Positions 13,934 through 17,849 of a DNA stretch of 17,849 bases are shown piece by piece. The translations under genes were made by a program, and so were the position numbers. The notes beneath the pieces are model-generated. The model worked only from the letters and a program-made list of their open reading frames with translations, had not been told where the DNA came from and did not search any database. The number at the start of each line of letters is the position of its first letter. Position 1 is the stretch's first letter. The stretch is from positions 1 to 17,849 of the forward strand of contig CANKNP010000065.1 of NCBI GenBank assembly GCA_947483545.1. Direction: 5' to 3'. Origin of the DNA: Deltaproteobacteria bacterium (GTDB lineage Bacteria > Myxococcota > UBA796 > SXON01).

Positions 13934-15886
13934 CTAGGATGGCGGCACGCACCCCTCTTCCCAGAGCGCCTCATTGTTCGTCTCGTCGCATTCGGCCACG
14001 ATCCCCGTGCCGTCGAGGATCGCAGCGAATCCGTCGGTGCCGACATCCGCGGCCGCGAGGTCAAAAATGACGCCCTCCAACACCGCTCCAGCCAGCACCT
14101 CGCCGAGCGAAAGGCTGGCGACGAGCCGCCGATCTTCCCCATCGATCGCAAACAGATCGAGCATCGTTCCGGCAGGCGCGGTCACCACGCCCTGGTTCCG
14201 GACCTGCACCGAGACCTGCACCGGGCCGTAGGTGCAGTCCCAGATGCACACATCGTCGATGGACACGACCAGGTCGGCGCCGTCCGTATATCTGGGGTTT
14301 ACCGGCGTGGTTCTCACCCCGTTACCGTTCAACCACGAGGCGGCTGGGAACTCGGGGACGGAACCATCTGCAGCGATGTTCCAACCGTCAAAATCAAACA
14401 CCGGCCAGGTGGTCGTGACCGCCGGCCAGCCTTCACCGTCGTGCGTGTAGGCGATCACCGAGTGGCCGAGCGTCCCGTCGCTCACGACCACGACGATTTC
14501 GACGTCCCCGTCGCCGTCCAGGTCTCCAACCGCGGGCGAGGCATAGAGCGCGACGGATTGATAATTGGCGTTGTCCTCGAACAGGACGGTGCCGTCTCGC
14601 CCGTCGTAGATTCGGAACGCGTGCTCATCGGCGTAGAGCAATTCGAGCGCGCCGTCCCGGTCCAAATCGTAGCCGACACACGCTGCCTGGCCTGCGTAAT
14701 TGGCGACATCGATGGGCGCGTACCAGACATTTCGAACGTCCATGTCGCGCACATACAAGCCGTCATACGCCCCGTACCCAAACTCTGGTGCGCCGTCGCC
14801 GTCAAAATCCCCGACGCACGGCCCGCCGGACCAATTTCGGGCGAAGGTAGGCGAGCGGATCAGCGTGGTGCCTTCACTGTCGGAGAGCACGAGGTTCGCG
14901 CCGAGCGTGATGACCTCGGCGTCGTCATCGGTGTCGAGCTGCCCGAGAGCCGCCCAAACCCCGTCCTCGACCCCCTCGCCCGAGTACCAGATCTCCACGC
15001 CGTCGGCGTCGAACACCCGACCGGCCATGAGGATCTCCTGTTGGCCATCGCCGTCGATGTCGCCGACATACGGGAGCCTGTGTTGGTGCGTGACGGTGTC
15101 CACAGTCAGCGAGGCCCGCAGCGTGCCAGTCTGCCCGTTCAAGATCATCGTGTCCGCGATCACCTCCGCGGACCCGTCGCCCTCGAGGTCCGCCACCAGG
15201 ACCTGCCAACCGTCCTCGGCCGGGGCGGCCGCCTCCGAGCTGGTCCAGGCCAGAACGCCCGCCGCATTGAAGGCGACCGCGTGACCGTCCTCGACATACG
15301 CGACGATCTCGATGAAACCATCGTCATCGAGGTCCGCTGCCGCAATTTGGGTGTCGGCGCGCACCCCAGGAATCGCCCAATGTTCCGCGCCGGTCGCACC
15401 GTCGAGCGCCAGGAGCCAGCCGTGGCCGTCTGGGTCATACACCGCGGTGACGACATCCATCGCATCGCCGGCGTCCACAGCGCCGTCTCCGTTGTCGTCC
15501 TGGAGCTGGACGATCAGCGGCTGCGTGACCGACAAGGCAGCGTCCGGAGCGGCGCTCGGCCCGGCGAACGTCCAGAGCTGCCGGACCGCCCAGGCGTCCG
15601 GGATCGGGTCGATGACGCTGCACGACGCCCCCTGGTCGCACCTCCCAGCCGGCTGGGCCTCCAACGCGCACACGCCGTCCAGGCAATCGGGACGGCCGTT
15701 CCCGTCGTCATCGGGAAAACCCTCGTCCACCTCGCCATCTCCGTCATCATCGACACCGTTGCACTCCTCCTGCGGAGGCGGATCGCCCGTGTCGTCCACG
15801 GGCGCCGGGTCCACGAACACCTCGACCTCGACGTCCTTGCGGCCGAACAGGCCGTTCTCGATGCAGGCGGTGAGGAGGAGGAGCAT
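13934..15886 (-). CDS. Lipoprotein with MopE-type motif, FG-GAP/VCBS propeller and CARDB-like domain
   Basis: 650 residues from ATG at 15886. Seen: MLLLLTAC, a very short signal with lipobox LTAC and Cys8. At 42-56 is CNGVDDDGDGEVDEG, the motif of MopE-type proteins, followed by the Asp loop DDDGNGRPDC. From about 180 to 460 there are at least seven FG-GAP/VCBS units with calcium-loop cores such as ADLDDDGFIEIV, VADLEGDGSAEVI, VGDIDGDGQQEIL, VGDFDGDGAPEF, YDLDRDGALELL and VGDLDGDGDVEIV. These fit a seven-bladed propeller. The C-terminus (about 535-640) resembles CARDB: ADLVVSIDD, VQVRNQG and the ending VAECDETNNEAL. Known: such proteins are surface-exposed and bind calcium, and CARDB is an adhesion-type module. 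Its start lies 24 bp after the M19-like stop. GGAGG is present but 15 bases upstream of the ATG, which is farther than usual. Confidence 0.85.
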   Translation of the reverse strand: MLLLLTACIENGLFGRKDVEVEVFVDPAPVDDTGDPPPQEECNGVDDDGDGEVDEGFPDDDGNGRPDCLDGVCALEAQPAGRCDQGASCSVIDPIPDAWAVRQLWTFAGPSAAPDAALSVTQPLIVQLQDDNGDGAVDAGDAMDVVTAVYDPDGHGWLLALDGATGAEHWAIPGVRADTQIAAADLDDDGFIEIVAYVEDGHAVAFNAAGVLAWTSSEAAAPAEDGWQVLVADLEGDGSAEVIADTMILNGQTGTLRASLTVDTVTHQHRLPYVGDIDGDGQQEILMAGRVFDADGVEIWYSGEGVEDGVWAALGQLDTDDDAEVITLGANLVLSDSEGTTLIRSPTFARNWSGGPCVGDFDGDGAPEFGYGAYDGLYVRDMDVRNVWYAPIDVANYAGQAACVGYDLDRDGALELLYADEHAFRIYDGRDGTVLFEDNANYQSVALYASPAVGDLDGDGDVEIVVVVSDGTLGHSVIAYTHDGEGWPAVTTTWPVFDFDGWNIAADGSVPEFPAASWLNGNGVRTTPVNPRYTDGADLVVSIDDVCIWDCTYGPVQVSVQVRNQGVVTAPAGTMLDLFAIDGEDRRLVASLSLGEVLAGAVLEGVIFDLAAADVGTDGFAAILDGTGIVAECDETNNEALWEEGCVPPS

Positions 15887-15901
15887 ACAGGGGCAGGGTA
15901 A

Positions 15902-15906
15902 CCTCC
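15902..15906 (-). promoter_or_regulatory. GGAGG ribosome-site candidate at unusual distance
   Basis: On the minus strand GGAGG lies 15 bases before the ATG at 15886, just after the upstream TGA at 15911-15913. No in-frame start codon lies between them, so either the spacing is atypical or this site is not used. Confidence 0.4.
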
Positions 15907-15910
15907 AGCC

Positions 15911-17849
15911 TCATTCGCCCGCGAGAGCGCCCGCCCGTAGCTCCGCCAGCTCCCACATCCGAACCCACGCCTCCGCCGACCGGAAGATGGGCTCCAAAGC
16001 GGCGTCGGCGTCGCCGTCGTGGCGGGCGTCCTCGATCAACTCCGGCAGCAAGCCGATGTGCACCATGCCCTCCTGGTTGAAGTCGATGGCCCGGTTTCCC
16101 AACCAGGGTTCGGTGAACGTGGCATCTCCGCCGTAGGACGTGAACGGGTACACGATGGGGTACTCCTGGGTCGTGGCACAGGCGCCGTCAGCGAACCGCG
16201 CCCCGGGCGCCCCAGCGAACCCGTTCAAGTCCAAGCCGAGGGGCGTCCCGGGGTAGCCCCCGTTCTGCTCGATGAGCGCGGCCTTGTCGCTGATACCGCG
16301 CACCGTGCCGCCCGGGTCGTTCGGATCCTGGCAGCGGCCGAGCCCGACCGTGGAGATCCCGCCTGTGGCGTAGATGCGACCACCCGCATCCCGGCCATGC
16401 GTGCCGGCGGCGGGGTAGTCGTTCGCCTCCAGGACCTCGAGCGCGCGTTCGTACGATCCGACCGGCAGGTGGTCCACCTCAACGATCATGCCGCGGGCCA
16501 TCAGCCCCTCCAGCAGCGCTTCGCCAACGTCGGTGAAACCGCCGTTCTGGCACCAACGCCCCTCGACCGAGCCCTCCAGGATCTCCGCCACGAAGTCGAG
16601 TGCTGTGTCCAACGGGTCGTCGGGAAACCCGCTGAAGTCGTTGGGTGGGTCGGAGAGGTACGTCTCCCGCGCGGAGGCCAACCCGCCGAACGTCAGGTTC
16701 CCCCCGTCGAAACCATCATTCGTCCCGTCGCCGGCGCACTCCTCCGTCTGGTTCGTCCAGTGGCCGCTGTTGAAGAAGTTGCCCAGCTCGATGAAGTCCC
16801 CAGACCCATCCCCCGGCGAGAACCGGTTGTCGTACTTGTGGACCGGGAAAACCGCCCGGACGCCGCGCGCGTAGTATTCGTCGAGCTGGGATTCCACGTA
16901 CGCCGCGTCGCAAACCGGGCCATCCGGCCGTTGTGTCAGGTTGCAGCGGAATAGATCGGAGGTCTCGATGCCGAGCACGACGGCCAGCTTTCCTGCGCCG
17001 ATCACCTCCCGGGCCTCGGCCGGTGTCGTGACGACGCGGAACCACCCCTTGCCAACGCCGCCGCTTTGCGCGTCGATGTAGTCCTGCATCGCCCACGTCT
17101 CGTCGATGATGCGGTCCACCGCCGTCATGTCCTCACAGTCGTAGCGGCTCGGTTGCACGCCATCGCCAACCATGAAGTTGCAGATCACCGAGTTGGTGGT
17201 CGCGTGCTGCACCTCCAATCGAAGCCCCGCCATCCACGCGCGCTCCAGCCAGCGGTAGTACTGCGTCTGGTGGGTCGCACGGTGTGGGGCATCCGGCCAG
17301 TCGGTAAACTCGGGGTACCCAGCGGTCTGGTGATTGTCGTCCTGAAGCTCACCCGCGATCAGGTCGCCGATCATCGAGGTCAAATCGGCGGTGTTGTTCC
17401 CGGACTCGTCGAACGCATAGCCGAAGAAGTCGTGCCGACCCGCCTCACCGTGGTACGGCGCACAATCGGGCAGCGCGTGCTCCACGCCCAAGCGATGGTA
17501 GGTTCCACCATGGAAAATCCCACCACCGCCAAAGCCAAAGTTGGAGAGGAGGTGGGAGTGCGCGTCCGCAATCCCGAAGAGCGTGCCATCTTCGAAGGTC
17601 GTGCGGGAGAGGGTGCCCGAGGCGTCGAGGGACAGCTCAGGGAAGGTGGCGCAGCCCTCGGCGGGCTCGAGCGTGAGGGCCAACGCGTCGTCGTCCTCCC
17701 CGAGCCCCTCCTCCCCGAGGAGCGTCCCGTTCCGTCGGTTGCGGAGCTGGTACCGCGCGCCCCCCTTCCAGGCAGGCTCCAGGGCCCACTCCCCACCCGA
17801 GACATACCGATCGTCCAACTGAAGGTCTTCGATCCGGGTCATGTCGGAC
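15911..17849 (-). CDS. Secreted peptidase M19-like (renal dipeptidase-type) metal hydrolase, N-terminus outside window
   Basis: The frame is open to the right edge. The first ATG is at 17842 (643 residues from there), but no signal peptide follows, and the chain begins inside a beta-type domain (VSGGEWALEPAW, YQLRNRRNGTLL). The true start is therefore probably beyond the window. Seen, with numbering from that ATG: metal-binding DAHSHL at 93-98, VVLGIETSDLF with the probable bridging Glu, VRAVFPVHKYDNRFSPGDG, MIVEVDHL, then AGTHGRDAGGRI and HIGLLPELIEDARHDG. The order fits the M19 TIM barrel (DxH, Glu, His, His, Arg, Asp). However, the last site lacks the usual GSDFDG sequence. Known: M19 enzymes hydrolyse dipeptides with a two-zinc centre. 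Here the size is about twice that of bacterial M19 proteins, with several insertions. Inference: an extracellular or periplasmic hydrolase co-transcribed with the following lipoprotein. Confidence 0.78.
   Translation of the reverse strand, partial: SDMTRIEDLQLDDRYVSGGEWALEPAWKGGARYQLRNRRNGTLLGEEGLGEDDDALALTLEPAEGCATFPELSLDASGTLSRTTFEDGTLFGIADAHSHLLSNFGFGGGGIFHGGTYHRLGVEHALPDCAPYHGEAGRHDFFGYAFDESGNNTADLTSMIGDLIAGELQDDNHQTAGYPEFTDWPDAPHRATHQTQYYRWLERAWMAGLRLEVQHATTNSVICNFMVGDGVQPSRYDCEDMTAVDRIIDETWAMQDYIDAQSGGVGKGWFRVVTTPAEAREVIGAGKLAVVLGIETSDLFRCNLTQRPDGPVCDAAYVESQLDEYYARGVRAVFPVHKYDNRFSPGDGSGDFIELGNFFNSGHWTNQTEECAGDGTNDGFDGGNLTFGGLASARETYLSDPPNDFSGFPDDPLDTALDFVAEILEGSVEGRWCQNGGFTDVGEALLEGLMARGMIVEVDHLPVGSYERALEVLEANDYPAAGTHGRDAGGRIYATGGISTVGLGRCQDPNDPGGTVRGISDKAALIEQNGGYPGTPLGLDLNGFAGAPGARFADGACATTQEYPIVYPFTSYGGDATFTEPWLGNRAIDFNQEGMVHIGLLPELIEDARHDGDADAALEPIFRSAEAWVRMWELAELRAGALAGE

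Noticed and set aside
13778..15901. 707-codon open frame on the + strand opposite the FG-GAP lipoprotein gene
   Set aside because: The repeated Val/Asp/Arg pattern mirrors the calcium-loop codons of the minus-strand gene, which has clear FG-GAP and lipobox features.

Overview
The window is high-GC, densely coded DNA. It most resembles a Myxococcota / former deltaproteobacterial chromosome. This is inferred from the protein repertoire: a MopE-type Cys/Asp-rich motif joined to an FG-GAP propeller and a CARDB-like domain, a YD-repeat protein with Asp-rich loops, an FHA protein with a DNA-binding tail, Ala-rich lipoproteins, and a single-chain DnaE. No species can be named from sequence alone.

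Positions 1-5653 hold an alpha-glucan metabolism cluster. A ROK-family sugar kinase (cut by the window start) is read leftwards. Divergent from it is a three-gene, tightly coupled operon: a GH57 4-alpha-glucanotransferase-like protein, a GH57 branching enzyme, and a GalT-like protein. The branching enzyme keeps both catalytic residues. The glucanotransferase-like and GalT-like partners have kept their folds but lost their catalytic residues. The operon therefore looks like one active enzyme flanked by two pseudoenzymes, and this is the most interesting part of the window. The branching-enzyme gene also carries an unexplained cluster of the 8-mer TGATACAT / ATGTATCA.

Positions 5654-6577 hold a small two-gene unit: a DUF3309-like membrane peptide and a charged soluble protein. 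It ends at a strong intrinsic terminator. Right after that terminator comes a gene for an FHA protein with a degenerate second FHA-like module and a C-terminal winged-helix-like domain. Its 3' end runs into a gene-free stretch (7629-8043) filled with mosaic direct repeats and GTAGGGGCGG-type inverted repeats.

Positions 8044-13120 are read leftwards: an Ala-rich lipoprotein of unknown function, preceded by dnaE (DNA polymerase III alpha). The PHP domain of this DnaE has lost most metal-ligand histidines.

Positions 13150-17849 hold envelope or secreted proteins. A YD-repeat protein on the + strand converges on a two-gene minus-strand unit. That unit encodes a secreted M19-like dipeptidase/amidohydrolase (its N-terminus probably lies outside the window), then a MopE/FG-GAP/CARDB lipoprotein.

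Most long open frames opposite or overlapping these genes are by-products of very high GC at third codon positions.
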